Shown: piece after piece, positions 49,430-60,989 of the stretch | How the letters are laid out: every line of letters starts with the position of its first letter | How positions within the stretch are numbered: position 1 is the stretch's first letter | NCBI GenBank assembly: GCA_963575745.1 | Contig: CAUYUJ010014615.1 | Coordinates: forward strand, 812,699 to 874,698 | Length of the DNA stretch: 62,000 nt | Origin: Prorocentrum cordatum | Taxonomy: Eukaryota > Sar > Dinophyceae > Prorocentrales > Prorocentraceae | Reading direction: 5' to 3' | The notes under the pieces: generated by a model | Told to the model about the DNA's origin: nothing | The model's input: the letters and a program-made list of their open reading frames with translations, nothing else | Databases searched by the model: none | Program-made: the position numbers and the translations under genes

Positions 49430-52400
49430 CTGGAAGCCTACGCGCAAATGCTGGCGTCTCCCGCCCCATCCTCCCATCTTTCTCGAACTCGCTCATCCGC
49501 GTCGTGAACGCTGCAAATTTCTTTCTGGTCGTATTCCCACAAGCCAGCAGATCTGTCAGCGGCGCGGGCAGCCTCGGCTTCATTTTCTCTTCCAATTTTC
49601 CCGACCTTCTTCTCCATCTCCCACGCTCGCTCCGTGACGTGTCAAACCCAACTCCAGAGCTGGTTCGCTTTTTCGGCTGACCGCGTTGCCCGCTGCTCGG
49701 CGGCCTTTTGACAGGCCATTGCTCGAGGGTCCGAAGGACACTGGTGGCTCGATCTGAGATAACTCGTGATCGTCGTTGTCGCGGCCGTCGCGCGACGACG
49801 ACCGTTGGACTGGCGCGAGGACGGCGAAGACGACGACGAGATGCGCATTTCATGTCTAGCGGGGCACGCAGCCATCTAAGCAACCGGGCGCGGCTGTCAG
49901 GCGCGGCGGGCGCGTCCATCGGCCTGCCTGTCAAGATCTGGGCCAGAAGCCCCCCGCCCTTTTGGCTCGGGGCCTTCGCTCCGCAGCGACTGGGGCCCCC
50001 CCCTGAGGTTTTGGGCCCCCAGCCTCCCGCAGCTCGGGCGGCCATTGCCCGCGAAGGCCCCTGGGGGGCCGTTCAGGCGTGAGCCGCTTCGATGAACGGA
50101 TGGCGCCATGCGCGACGGTCTTCTCCATAAAGAAACAATGTTCGGTAACAACTTCGGAATCGCGTGTAACCCATTGGAAAAGGGCCTTGGGCACGCGCGC
50201 CGAGAACAAGCGAATCGCTACCTCGCCGGCATCTCTTCCGAATCGACTCGGCGGGAAATCCATGCCTGGCAAAACCCGCCCCATGGCTGGCCGCAGCGGG
50301 CTGCGCGGCGCCCTGCGCCCGCGAATGGCCAATCTGTGCCCGCGCTAGGGCGGAACTCGGCGCCGAGGTCCCACGAGCGCAATGCCGTCGCGCGCTGCGC
50401 GAAAACGCGATGAGCCTGGTGCCATGTCCGTCGTCCAGCCTCTGGTTCCCTTGGTTCATGGTTTCCTCTGGGACATGCAGCGCTCTGCCAGCTCCGCTGG
50501 AGGAATCAAGCGCAGCCAGTGCTGGTGCGCCCCGCTGGCGGCCTTCTCAGCAGATGCTCGAACCGTCCTGCGTTCCTCTCAGTCCGCGGTTTCATATCTT
50601 TCTCGGCCTGGCAATCCGTCGACGCTCCGCATGTCCTGCCTGCCGCGCCTCGGCCCGTTCCAAGACCAGAATGCCGACCTCCGAACTGGCGCCCTTCTCG
50701 CCCCGCGCCCCCGCGCGGGGCCGACGCGCGAGCGCCAGTTTCATTCTGCGCGCGGCGTCGTCGCGCATGGCCCGCCGCGCAGCCGCCGCCTCTGCGGCGC
50801 CGGCCGAAGCGGCGGCGCCCGCGCCTGCCGTCGCCGCCTCGCTCGGCTGGATGCCTCCGCCGCCGTGCCCGCGCCGCCCTCCTCTCCCACTTCGCCTCCG
50901 CCATCGCCCGCCCCCGCGTCGCCGCCGCCCGCGGCCGCGCGCCCGCCGCCTCCGCCGCCGCTCCCGCCTGGGCCGAACAGGTCTGGCCCCCAAAAAATTT
51001 TCGCCCTCGCCATCGTCGGTCGCGGGCGACGAAACGAAGGAAATCCCCCGGCCGCCCCTGGCGCCTCCGAGAGAAGCGCGCGCCCAGTGTCCCCGGCGAG
51101 CTTCGGCAGCTCCTTCTCAGGGTGGCCGCCCGCGAACCAATCGGGCGCGCAAATTCCGGGCCTCGGTCGTCAGAATATCGGGGCGGGAGCGTCGCGCTAA
51201 GCGTTGCAAGTTGCCCATGAAGCACTGCAGCAGGGCGCGGCCGAGACGGCCGGCGAGTCGCCTGTTCAAGGCCCCGCCACCCCCGCGACGAGAGCGGCGC
51301 TCGCGGCCCCCCCGCGCAAGCGCATTGGCACGCTCCGCTCGCCGCTGGAAAGCGAGTCCGACGGCCCAGTGAACCCGCTTCTGCCGATGCTGGCCGCGCT
51401 GCGTCTCCATGTCCCGCTCGGGGAGACGCCGCCAGAAACCCCGATCCACTTTGGCCCTGGGCGCTCGGCTGGAAGCCTTCGCGTCGCCACCGAGCGCGTC
51501 GACGGCGACGACCGCCGCGCCTGAGCCCGATCTCCTGCGAGAGTTTGGCCGCTGCCTCGAACGGCCCCCTCGAGATCGCGTCTGCGCGAGTTTGGCTGTT
51601 GTTCGAAGCCGCGCGCGCAGCGGCCCGCCCCCCGTGCTCGAAAGTGGCTTCCGCGGTCTGGCCCCGATTTTTATACTGGCGCTGGCGGGGAGGGGCGGGG
51701 TCGATCTCCGCCGCGACCTGGCGCGTGCGCTTGCCGACGCCGCCCCCTCGGAACCGACGCCGCTCTCTTGTTTGAGGGCGGGCCGCCTTTCCGCGGTCTG
51801 ACCCCGTGGGCGCCTGCAGCGCAGCGAGAGTTTTCAGAGTGCTGGTTGGTTGATGGCGCTGATGCGATGGTGGCCGTGACTTCATGCTTTGATGATGCCA
51901 ATGATGTGGCGCTTATGATGTTGGCGTGGCAGTATTACGCGCTGCGCGAAGCTGATTTGCTGATGACGTTGATGCGATCTGTCTGATGGTCTTTGTTGTT
52001 CCAGCGCATGCTGTCGCGCCGCCCCCGGGCGCCAGAAACATGGCATCTCTTGCGCCACTCAGACGAGCCCCGTTGCGCATCGAGTTCATGGGCCACTCCT
52101 TGGAAGAGGCGCGCGAAACAGAAGCCTGAGAAGCAGCCGCGGTCGAGCCTGCGCTCCGCGGGCCTGCGCCCGACGAGCGCGGCGCAGCCTGCGGGTTGCG
52201 TCGCTGGCGCTCGCTGGGCAACTTCAGAATCCACTGGCCAAGCTCAAAGACGCGCTTCCTGACGGACCTGAAACGGCGCCGCGGCCGAATTGATGGCTGT
52301 CCGTGTCCGCGCGCACTCAGTGCCCCATCGCCAAGGTCTCCAGACTGGAAGCATCTTGGCCACGCGCCTGCATGATCGATTTCGAAGCGAACCTCTGCGA

Positions 52401-53606
52401 CCGGGCGCGTATCATCGGCTTCGCAAGTAGCTTGCGCCGGGGGGCCTGCTTGGAATACTTCGCGCGTGCCTTGACGCTTGCCCCGTGCATCTTCGGGTGC
52501 GCGTGGATGTGGCGCCCGTCGAGGAGGCCCTCCGACGCCCGATGCGCGATGTAGCGGCGTGGCCGCCAGGGCGTCAAGTCGGCGTCACTTTGCCTTGGAT
52601 TTGTCGGGGTTCGGCGTCTCAACGAGACCGCCTCCGAAAGGATCATCGTTGGCGGCGTCCGTTGTCGCTTGGCTGGGCGCCCCCGTGGCCTCGTCTTCAG
52701 TGTGCTTGCCTACTCTGGGAGCCACATGTCGGTCCCTCATGCGCCCCTCATAGGTCGCGCTCTCCCCAGCTGTATGTCGAAGCAGCACCACCCAAATTGA
52801 ATGCAACTTGATGGTGTCGTCAACGCCCCCGAGAACTGAAGTGCATATAGTTCGGGGCGATGTCATCCGTGCGCGGGGCATTAGGGCGGTCGTTTCTCTT
52901 GCGCGGCCTCGAGCCGACGCGGCTGCGTCGGCGGCGACGACGGCGGCGACGGCGATGGCGAACAACAGGCGCAACAGGCACATCATGTATTACAGACACA
53001 ACAAGCACAACTGGCACCGCTGCCACACGTGGCACAACAGGCACGACAGGAACAGCGAGCTCGTCGCCAGCCAAATCCCTTTGTCTCGGCAGGGGCAATT
53101 CGCCTCGCTACTTGCCGCGCGCGGGCGCCAGCGCCCCAACACGCCCCGGACATGAGGCAACTCGCCTCGAAACTTGCCCGCGGCATCCCCCGCGGTGGCT
53201 TGGCGACCCCTGTGAACGGGCCAGCGGGGCCGTCTCCCCAAGTGCATGCTGATTCTGGAAGGTTCCATTGAACCTTGGCTGGGGGCCTGCCTGAGTTCGA
53301 TCATGGCTTGAAGCCTGACAGGCGCGTATCTACCGTCAGCTTCAATATTGGTGTGCGCAGATCTTCTGGCGCAACTTCTTGTCTTCCTCGTTTCACAGTT
53401 TCACCGCGCACCATTATTGGTGTGCTTTCTCTTTCGGGTACTCTTCCGCGGTCAAACAGTTCTCCGCGCTGAGCGATTTCGTCTTGAGTTTGCCGTTGGC
53501 CCATCCTGGCGTCACAGTCCAAGAGCCCGAGCCAGGGCGCAAACAGACCTTGTCTCGATGGTTGGGTGACCTGGTCTCTGCTAAATGGCACACCGCTGGG
53601 GGTCAA
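49430..53606 (-). pseudogene. Broken coding-like block, minus strand (decayed element or pseudogene)
   Basis: Over 4 kb, largely free of microsatellites, a chain of minus-strand frames overlaps or follows with shifts: 53606-53301, 53304-52990 (start overlapping the previous stop as ATGA), 52986-52585, 52646-52317, 52234-51935, 51885-50506, 50332-49931 and 50045-49035. Several read like real protein: ARMGQRQTQDEIAQRGELF, KLHSIWVVLLRHTAGE, IHAHPKMHGASVKARAKYS, SEWRKRCHVSGARGRRDS, ALFQWVTRDSEVVTEHCFF and DLLACGNTTRKKFAAFTT. No reverse transcriptase, integrase or protease signature was recognised. The pattern fits one long ancestral frame cut by frameshifts, or a multi-exon gene whose introns I cannot place. 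It lies inside the intron proposed between 47.5 and 55.2 kb. Confidence 0.35.
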
Positions 53607-54220
53607 TCCGATTCTGGGGAAATTGCATCAGTGCTGTTCGGATCCTTCGCCATCTTGTCCAGATTGTGCCATTTGGGGGCCTGTTGGGACCGAGGTGGCT
53701 GCAGGCCACGGAGGACGGTGAATGAGTGGGGGCGGAGGGGAAGAGCATGAAGGGGAGGATGGCGAGGTTGATGGGAAGGGGGGATAAGACAAGGCATGGC
53801 CGAGGGCGGCAATGGGGGAGGAGCAGGGGCAAGAGAGGGTGACGAAGGATGAGGCTGATGAAAAGAACGGAGAAAGCAGGAGCACGGATGAGCAGGAGCA
53901 ACAGGAGGATGACGGGGAAGAGGACGGCAAAGGAGAGGCGGGTGAGGATGAACAGGGGCAATGGAAGATGCGCAAATGCAGCAACAGAAAAAGGGGCCGC
54001 AGGAGGGCGAGGAGCGGACCTGCGCGCATGCAGGTCTGACCCGCGGCCTCGTTTGCGCGCGCCACTGAATTCTACGGCGCACGGGCTGCGTTCCACAGGC
54101 CGCGCAGCGGCCGATCGCTTGGCTGGACCCCCCCTGGGTTCGATGGGGCTCCATCACTTCACAGGAACCACCGCTGCCGCTCACTCAGGCCTGCGTAATC
54201 GATCTCGCATTGGCGCCGCG
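53607..54220. other. Purine-rich and mixed spacer
   Basis: Purine-rich at about 53710-53990, then mixed DNA. Open frames on both strands, none recognised. Confidence 0.4.
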
Positions 54221-54224
54221 CGTT

Positions 54225-54560
54225 TTTGTCGTACAAACTTGCCGCAGCCATAAGAGCAGAGGGCGGTTTATCTTCATACTTGGGCTCTCGCCTGACCGCC
54301 GCGCACATCCGGCTGAGCAGCTCGCATCAGTTGCAATGATGGAGGGCGGTTCTCGCCTCAGCGCCGCACGCACTTCAATCACAAGGATGGAAAAGGGGGT
54401 CGACGTCCAAAAATAAGTTTCCGTCCAAGCGCCGCGCGCATGTGCTGTGAAAATTTGCAGAAGCTGCAAGGATGGAAGGCGGCTCATTTTCAACTTGGGG
54501 TTCTCGCCTTGGCGTCGCGCACATTCGTCCTAAACGTTGCAGCAAGCACAAGGAATATTT
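54225..54560 (+). repeat. 83-bp family, diverged copies
   Basis: Four to five units with GGAGGGCGGTT, TTGGGCTCTCGCC, GCGCCGCGCGCA and TTGCAGAAGCTGCAAGGATGG. Confidence 0.72.
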
Positions 54561-54817
54561 GTGGAATGTGTATAGCATGAGGCTGCCGCTTGAGATCCCA
54601 CCAACATGGAGACAACACTTCAACCTGTGTAGCAACTGCACGGAGACTCTAAATGTAGAGTTGTGCAATCGCTACACGGATGGGACGAGGGGCGGTCCTT
54701 TGTTGAAGCGGGAATACTGCTGCAACCCACGCACACCATTTCGCAATCCGGATTACGCGCTCGAGCGATGCGAGGCAATTCGTTTCAAGACGGGGCTCTC
54801 GCCTAGATTGCCAACCC
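54561..54817. other. Spacer within the 83-bp/M composite
   Basis: Non-repetitive apart from further weak unit fragments (CTACACGGATGGGACGAGGG, TCAAGACGGGGCTCTCGCC). Confidence 0.45.
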
Positions 54818-54965
54818 ACAGGGAGCTGGCCTTTCAAAGGGGCGCTTTTTGAAGTGAGTAGAGGCATCTCAGGACCTTTGGGGAGGGGACTTAGGACAGA
54901 AAGGTGCATTGTATTGCGACATCGCTGATACATCTTGGGCTGACCCAGATCCTTCTCATCTTCTC
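54818..54965 (+). mobile_element. M module, diverged copy
   Basis: GCTGGCCTTTCAAAGGGGCG, GGACCTTTGGGGAGGGGAC, GCATTGTATTGCGACATCGC and CATCTTGGGCTGACCCAG, followed by a pyrimidine stretch. It aligns with 44285-44415. Confidence 0.62.
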
Positions 54966-55214
54966 ACACCCTCCCGGCCCAATGGTGCTCAAAATCGGTC
55001 CCTAGACCCCATGTATGGGGTTCATTCCAGCACATGTTTCATCCTGGATCGATTTCTGAAGGTGCCAGAGGCCGGCATGAGCGCCCATATGCCCAAATCG
55101 ATAAAAAAAAAACAACTCCGCGCCATTGTTGCTTTCGGTCCTCCTCCTTCTCCTCCTCCTCCTCGTTCTCTTGCCCTTCCACCCCCTCCCCTCCTTCCCC
55201 CCGCGCCCCTCCAC

Positions 55215-55262
55215 TTGCAGCGGCTCAGAAGCATAGGCCGTGGCTGGCTGGGTGTACGCCGC
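55215..55262 (-). CDS. Tyr/Ala/Pro/Gln-rich protein, internal exon (third in series)
   Basis: On the minus strand CCCCGCGAG|G leads into 48 nt reading AAYTQPATAYASEPLQ in phase 0, ending CTGCAA|GTGGAG (GT donor) in phase 0. The previous exon (58931-59004) ends and the next (47469-47554) begins in phase 0. The exon abuts a CGT microsatellite on its upstream side and CCT/CTCC pyrimidines on the other. Confidence 0.58.
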
Positions 55263-55264
55263 CT

Positions 55265-55400
<136 letters not shown>

Positions 55401-55469
55401 ACTTTGTCGTTACTGTGGTCGTCGTAGTCCGCGAGATTGTTGCCGCCGTCCTCGTCCGAAGAATAGGGA

Positions 55470-55905
55470 AGTGAAAGAGGAAGAAGAGGAGGAAGAGGAG
55501 GGAGGAAGGGATGACGGAGGAAGGGGAAAGGGGAAATTGTGGAAGCTGCGTTACGCGACAACAGAAGTCAGATGTCGGGAGAAGGGGGTGGGAAGGGAGG
55601 GCGCGGCGGCGGAGGAGGAGGAGGAGGAGGAGGAGGAGGAGGAGGAGGAGGAACGAGAGACAGAGAGAGAAACAACAAAAACGAGAGACCCATCGGCGAA
55701 TAGAGCCCGCTCTGGCGCGGGATGGGTGCGGTTGGCGCCGCAGCGCTTCAGATCAGCGTGTTCTCCGCGGCTGACAGCAGAAACAGAAAACATGGGGGAA
55801 GGAGGAGGAGGAGGAGGAGCAGGGGGAGGAATAGGAGGAGGAGGAGGAGGAGGAAGAGGAGGAGGAAGGAGTCAGGCAGGAGGCGAGGGAGGGAGGAGCA
55901 GCAAT
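55470..55905. repeat. GGA-rich tracts with a unique island
   Basis: GGA/GAA at about 55470-55505, 55605-55650 and 55795-55870. The island at 55680-55790 is non-repetitive; its minus frame reads GEHADLKRCGANRTHPAP but has no bounded exon. Confidence 0.75.
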
Positions 55906-56084
55906 CTGAGCTGCAGGAGGGCGGCCCGTTGAGCGGGGACGGCACCCAGCAGGGCGCGTCTGCCGGTCCCGCACGCTCCAAGCAGGGGATGGGGCAAGGG
56001 GGCGGCCAGCATCGAGTCGCGAGATCGGATCGGACAAGTCGCGAGATCTGATCGGGTCGGAACGTGCCATCGAACTCGGCTGCA

Positions 56085-56230
56085 TCGGCACGGGGTTGGG
56101 TATCGGACCGGATCGGCCGCGCAATGATGCACAGTGACGCCACGCGAGCATCGAGCCGCGTCGGATCGTTGGAAAATCGGAGTCGGGTCGGATCGGGCCC
56201 ACCGACATCGATATCGCATCGGATCGATCA
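56085..56230 (+). repeat. Dispersed repeat shared with 8.38 kb
   Basis: CATCGGCACGG, TATCGGACCGGATCGG, GCGCAATGATGC and GCGTCGGATCG in the same order as at 8383-8545. Confidence 0.65.
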
Positions 56231-56520
56231 CATCGAACTGGGACCCGGGAAGAAACGTGACAAATACCTACTTAAGAGGACTAGTATGAGGAATACGGCC
56301 CGCAGCGCCACTGGTCGCAGCTCAGATGCTGCGGACCACCTGCTTCTGACTCCGTGTAGCTTGCTGAATCCCCGCGGCGACGACCGTTCCCTGAACAGCG
56401 CTTGCCCTGAAGGGACGCTTCCACTTCGCTCTGCTACTGCTGCGAAAGCATGGACTGCGACCTCCGTGCCGAGGCCGGACTTCATGGCACCACCCCGAAC
56501 ATGATCTGCTCATCCCTGTC
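56231..56520. other. No feature recognised
   Basis: Unique, less repetitive DNA with frames open on both strands. Confidence 0.4.
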
Positions 56521-56522
56521 AT

Positions 56523-56570
56523 ATAAAACCATGCAGGCCATACGCGCGCGCGCGGCCCCGCGTAGGCACG
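56523..56570 (+). repeat. Direct repeat, left copy
   Basis: ATAAAACCATGCAGGCCATA then a CG run and GGCCCCGCGTAGGCACG. It is repeated at 56954-57003, differing only in the length of the CG run. About 380 bp lie between. Confidence 0.92.
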
Positions 56571-56639
56571 GCCCAACGGGCCAGAGGCGTGCCAAGATCT
56601 CCGGTAACTACTTATCAATATTTCTAGTTCGCGCGCGCG

Positions 56640-56930
56640 GGGCGGCCCGTGGGGGGCCCCGGACGAAAAGTACCCTGGCCGATCCCCGGCTGACCCCTGG
56701 GCGATCCCCAAGGGGGAGGCTATTTTTCGCCACCCCTCACGAGGATCGGGGCCTCCGAGGGGGGGGCTGCCAACGACTACCCCCCCTCCCGCCCCAAGGG
56801 GCCCCCAAGAAACCCCCAAGAGGCCCCAGGGGAGCCCAATACGCCGCGAAGGAGCCCCAAGACGCTCCCAAGAAGCCCCCAAGAAACCCCCAATACGGCC
56901 CCACGAGGCCCCAAATAACGCTCCAGGGCA
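56640..56930 (+). repeat. Short CCCCAAGA-type array between the direct repeats
   Basis: GATCCCC words on the left and CCCCCAAGAAACCCC/CCAAGAGGCCCC units on the right, related to the 6-kb array. Confidence 0.7.
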
Positions 56931-56953
56931 GGCGGAATGAGCGAAACGATTAA

Positions 56954-57003
56954 ATAAAACCATGCAGGCCATACGCGCGCGCGCGCGGCCCCGCGTAGGC
57001 ACG
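56954..57003 (+). repeat. Direct repeat, right copy
   Basis: See 56523-56570. Confidence 0.92.
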
Positions 57004-57740
57004 ACGAGATAATTGAAAAACATACTGTGTATCAGCATCAAGCGGTTACTAGAGTCACCACTTGCCGCTCTGCCTCGTTAGCCATGTGGAATCATACGAT
57101 GCGGACCAGACGCGCGAGCCCGCGCGCACACATCGAACTCAGTCAACAGTAACTGCTTGCTGAAACGCCTCAAGATCCGCCGCCGTGCCCCCTGGCGCGG
57201 TGAGATATCCAGCCAAGGCCGTCTGGTGGGACTCCTGTCATCATCTCAAAACGCCCCCCCCGCCCTTTGCCCACGGACAGCCGCGTGCATCCTCGCCCCC
57301 CCCAGGCCCCCAGCTCGCCCCCAAAACGACCCGAAGGCGGCTCGAGGACGGCACACGACTGCCGAGAGGGCTCCGAGAGGGCTCCGAGAAGACCCCAAGG
57401 CGGCCCCGAGGCCAAACACCCGAACAGTCATTGAGCAGGAGATCTGCGCGCTCGCTTCCCTCCAGCGGTCCCGCCGCGGCACTCGCTCCGTGAGCTCAGA
57501 TCAAGGGCGGGAAGAATTTTGCACAATTGACGCAGGCAGGCAGGAAAATATATCACGTGAAGGACGAATACAAACGCTCGGGTGTTGCCAAAGATGACCC
57601 CTGGGCCACGTTGACCCCAGCTTTTTTTGGGGAGACCAAAACGGCCTTCAGAACGCCCCTCACGAGACCCATGGGGGGCCCCAGGGGGCAAAAAATGATG
57701 CAGAGAGCTGGGGACGCCTAGGGCTAGGACCACCTCCGTG
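57004..57740. other. Mixed spacer
   Basis: Short CCGAGAGGGCT-type units at about 57340-57415. Otherwise no feature. The 211-codon minus frame that overlaps runs into the family E repeat and is not trusted. Confidence 0.4.
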
Positions 57741-57744
57741 AAAG

Positions 57745-57925
57745 CCGCCCAAATCGGGTCCGAGCAAGTGGGGTCGGAGGATCGCGCCTCGTCGTCGATG
57801 CATCGGCGATGTTCGCGATGCGTGGGTGACGTCAGCGTGGTGAGAATCGTACCCCAAAATAAGGCAGCGATCCTCCGACCCAACCAACGCGAACCCCATT
57901 CGGGAGGCCTGGACTCTGGCAGCGT
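57745..57925 (+). mobile_element. Dispersed repeat, family E, copy 2
   Basis: GGATCGCGCCTCGTCGTCG, ATGCATCGGCGATG, CGATCCTCCGACCC and CATTCGGGAGGCCTGGA align with 30770-30985. Confidence 0.65.
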
Positions 57926-57929
57926 CAGA

Positions 57930-58546
57930 AGTGTGCGGCGGAAGGGGCCGCAAGGATGCAAGAGAAGAACATCATCAAGAGATTGTCTGGTCGTCCCGAA
58001 ATAGTGCGGTGAAAAACCGTGCGGTGACCCCAGAATTCCGAAAGACCTCTCCGCACTGCCCATCGCCGCACGATTATGGGACCTCTTCTTCCCCCTCAGG
58101 CACAGGCTGGAGCATCATTCAACCAACTTTGTCTGCATGGCTGTCTTGTTACATCAGCCGCTGTTGCAGCAGGGAGGCGATCGCACCACGACTCTGGGTG
58201 CACCCAGGTCGCCAGGTATCTGCTGCACGGCACACGCCCGCAGTCAAGACGCCCGCACACCCTGGGAAGCCCCGCTGGTGGCAAGCTCAGCTCACATCCC
58301 TCTGTCGGGAAAACGTACTGTTCTGGGACCTTGCAGGCCCCAGTCGCCCGAGGCTTCCTCGGAAGACGACCCGAGTCCCAGAACTGTGCGGCCAACCCGA
58401 TGTTCCCACTGACTCACCACCCGGCGGGGTCGCCGCACTGTCCGGGGGGGCTCAAGAAGGCCATCTCCTAAAAAGGTCACTCCCCAGCGAAAGGCCACTC
58501 GCGCGAAGGTTAGCGCCGTGCACACAGGGGTAGAGGGACGGGGGTA
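57930..58546. other. Unresolved stretch open in most frames
   Basis: A plus frame is open for 200 codons from 57931 and others for 90-130 codons. The composition is plausible but no motif or splice pair singles one out. Confidence 0.3.
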
Positions 58547-58655
58547 GCCTTCTTAGAAGGAATCTGCTTCTTAGAAGGCGCCCGCCCTACATCTACAGAG
58601 AAGGCCCGAACCTTCTAAGAACCAGGGGTGCTTCTAAGAAGCCTTGCCCCCTCCC
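58547..58655. repeat. CCTTCT-AGAAGG palindrome cluster
   Basis: CCTTCTTAGAAGG, CTTCTTAGAAGGCG, CCTTCTAAGAACC and GCTTCTAAGAAGCC within 110 bp. Confidence 0.8.
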
Positions 58656-58689
58656 CCACCCCCTTTTGTCGGGGATGGACAGAGCCCCC

Positions 58690-58910
58690 CTTCGTAAAAC
58701 GTGGTTTAGTGAAGGCGACCTCGGGCCCAAACCTGGCGGGCGCAAGCCTGGAAGATGACGGCCGCGGCGCCCTCTCAAAAACCGAACACGGACAATTCAC
58801 TAATCGGCGTTTCAGGGTCGGGGTTCTGTCCACCCCCGATTTCGCGCGTGGCAGAGATGGGTCACTGCCGTGCAGCAAAGACCACTCCGGCGAAGGGCCA
58901 CTCCCACGCG
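58690..58910 (+). mobile_element. Diverged relative of family C
   Basis: CCCAAACCTGGCGGGCGCAAG and CACTCCGGCGAAGGGCCACTC match the interior and right arm of 29378-29546. The left arm is eroded. Confidence 0.55.
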
Positions 58911-58930
58911 CAGCCGAGGCGAGGGCGCGC

Positions 58931-59004
58931 GGCCTCCGCGTACTGCGCTGGAGCAGTCGCGTACGACATGGTCGGCTCGGCGGGCGCATACTCGGCGGGG
59001 GCAC
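58931..59004 (-). CDS. Tyr/Ala/Pro/Gln-rich protein, internal exon (second in series)
   Basis: On the minus strand CCGCCAG|G leads into 74 nt. Two nucleotides (GT) complete a Gly codon with the G left by 60936-60987. Then follow APAEYAPAEPTMSYATAP and AQYAEA, ending in phase 0 at GGAGGCC|GCGCGC (GC donor). The AEYAPAE and AQYAEA words repeat the rhythm of the other exons. Confidence 0.58.
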
Positions 59005-59104
59005 CTGGCGGCTCGGCAAACGGGCTGGGGCTCGGCACAGCGGGGATGAGGAGGAGGAGGTCGGCCCTTCTGCGCCTCCCTTCCACGCCACTCTTCTCCC
59101 TCGC

Positions 59105-59215
59105 CTTATCCATCTCCTCCTCCTCCTACTCCTCCTCGTTCTGCTCAACCTCCTCCTCCTCATCCTCCTCTTCCTTCTGCTCCTCCTTCTCCTCCTCCTC
59201 CTCCTCCTCACGACC
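59105..59215. repeat. CCT tract
   Basis: CCT/CTC triplets with TTC interruptions. Confidence 0.9.
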
Positions 59216-59217
59216 AC

Positions 59218-59218
59218 C

Positions 59219-59249
<31 letters not shown>

Positions 59250-60061
59250 CCATCATCATTATCAGTATGATTGTCATCATCATCAGCAGCATAAGTTTCC
59301 TCCTCCTCCTCATCATCATTATCATTATCAGCATCATCCTCTTCCTCCTCCTCATCCTTCATCATCATCGTCATAACCTTGACCATTATCCTCATGCGCA
59401 TAATCAGAACCACCACTACCATCATCAACCTCATCATCATCATCATCATCATCATCAGCACCATCATTATGGTCATCATCACCATCACCACAACCACCAT
59501 CAGCATTACCATCACAATCACAATCACCGTCATCAGCATCGTCATCAGCATCGGCATCGTCATCATCACCAGCAGCATCGTCATCAGTATCATCATCACC
59601 ATCACCGTCATCATTATCGTTATTATCATCGTCATCAGCATTATCATCAGCATCGTCGTCATCATCATGAACCATCAACATCATCTCAATCTCCATCTCC
59701 ATCTCCATCTCCCGCCATTTCCTCCTCCCTCCTCCTCTTCCACCTCTTCCTCCACCTCCTGATCCTCCTCTCCCTCCTCCTCCTCCTCCTCCTCCTCCTC
59801 CTCCTCCTCCCCTTCGTCCTCGCTTTCCCATCATCACCATCATCATCACCATCATCATCACCATCGCCATCACCATCACCATCACCATCACCATCACCAT
59901 CACCATCGCCATCACCATCGCCATCACCATCATCACCATCACCATCACCATCACCATCACCATCACCATCGCCATCGCCATCACCATCATCACCATCACC
60001 ATCACACCATCACCATCGCCATCACCATCACCATCACCATCGCCATCACCATCACCATCAC

Positions 60062-60123
<62 letters not shown>

Positions 60124-60135
60124 ACATCATCATTT
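59218..60135. repeat. CAC, CAT, CCT and CCATCA repeats
   Basis: CAC/CAT to about 59700, CCT at 59715-59815, the hexamer CACCAT/CGCCAT at 59830-60060, then a pure CAT run at about 60060-60125. A 688-codon plus frame runs through all of this and is repeat-driven. Confidence 0.93.
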
Positions 60136-60199
60136 CAGCGAAGCACTCGATCGCGGAACACCCGAGCGAGAAGCATCCCAGCGTGAAACACCCCAACAC

Positions 60200-60744
60200 G
60201 TAGCAGGTAGGGAGAGAAGGAGCGGGAGTGAACGATCCCAGAACATGTACAGGGAGTCACGCGCTTCGAATGTCACCGTACTCGCCTACGCTCGAGCTGC
60301 TGTGCAGGCAGGTCTGGGGGCTAAACTGCACCGCAGCGGCCCCTCGCGAGCCGACCGGAGATTCGGATTCGGACCGCCAGATTCGCCACAGAAAACCATC
60401 TACATCCGCCAAGAGTTCCTGCAAGCGCGCCGCCTCGGCCCTGGTGTGGACCCCCCCGCTCAATTTTCCCGTGGTGGCTACGGCCAGCAGCATGCCGCTT
60501 TAGATTCCGTGGCCAACTCCCACGGCCTCGTCAGCAGTGAAATGTATCTCAGCGCCGGTCCTTCACGTTCTCCGCAGTCCCTCTCAGCAGTGCCTTCCAG
60601 GGATCTCCGCACGGTTGCGGTCGCAATGGCAAGCAAACCGCATTGCTGTCCTAGCCCATGCAGTTCGCACTGGTGTTCAAAATGCTGTGCCTGATAGGCT
60701 CCGCGCTGGCCGGGTTCGCGCAGCTCAGCGTGCGTGCTTATGGG
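60200..60744. other. Unique stretch with coding-like minus frames
   Basis: Minus segments read KLSGGVHTRAEAARLQELL, ADVDGFLWRIWRSESESP and RPISTHAELREPGQRGAYQ. An alternative plus frame is also open. No splice pair was fixed, so no exon is called. Confidence 0.35.
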
Positions 60745-60930
60745 TCGTAGCGTTAGGTCGGGCATGTCCCCCCACAGGCGGATTTTGTACGAAAAAGAAT
60801 TATAATAATAAAAAGAACCCCAAATAACCAACACACATTCAAAAATAGTCAAAACATCGTCCCCAGACTATTTGTTTACTATTTTTGAATATCCCTCCTC
60901 TAGAGGGGCAGGTCCGACTTAATCGTAGCT
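60745..60930 (+). mobile_element. MITE family A, copy 4, with 8-bp TSD
   Basis: The element spans 60753-60922 (170 bp), with ends TTAGGTCGGGCATGTCCCCC and, inverted, TTAAGTCGGACCTGCCCC. Flanks TCGTAGCG and TCGTAGCT match at 7 of 8 bases. It lies 6 bp from the candidate exon at 60936-60987. Confidence 0.88.
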
Positions 60931-60935
60931 TGGAC

Positions 60936-60987
60936 CAGCATGGGGGCCGCTCGTCTCTCGCGGGCACTCGGGCTGGCTATACACCGC
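60936..60987 (-). CDS. Tyr/Pro/Gln-containing exon (first in series)
   Basis: On the minus strand CCCACCGAG|G leads into 52 nt reading AVYSQPECPRETSGPHA, with one nucleotide left at CTG|GTCCAA. The acceptor context (CGAG|GCGG) and start (AVYSQP) closely parallel the exon at 55215-55262 (CGAG|GCGG, AAYTQP). The frame is open upstream to an ATG (MPSTLAWPTE), so this could instead be the first exon. The downstream donor is beside a MITE target-site duplication, so the insertion falls in the intron. Confidence 0.5.
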
Positions 60988-60989
60988 CT

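Noticed and set aside
58628-60694. A 688-codon plus-strand frame
   Set aside because: It runs through CCT, CAC, CAT and CCATCA microsatellites with runs of Leu, Ser, His and Pro. Openness is explained by the repeats, and the exon candidate in this interval is on the other strand.
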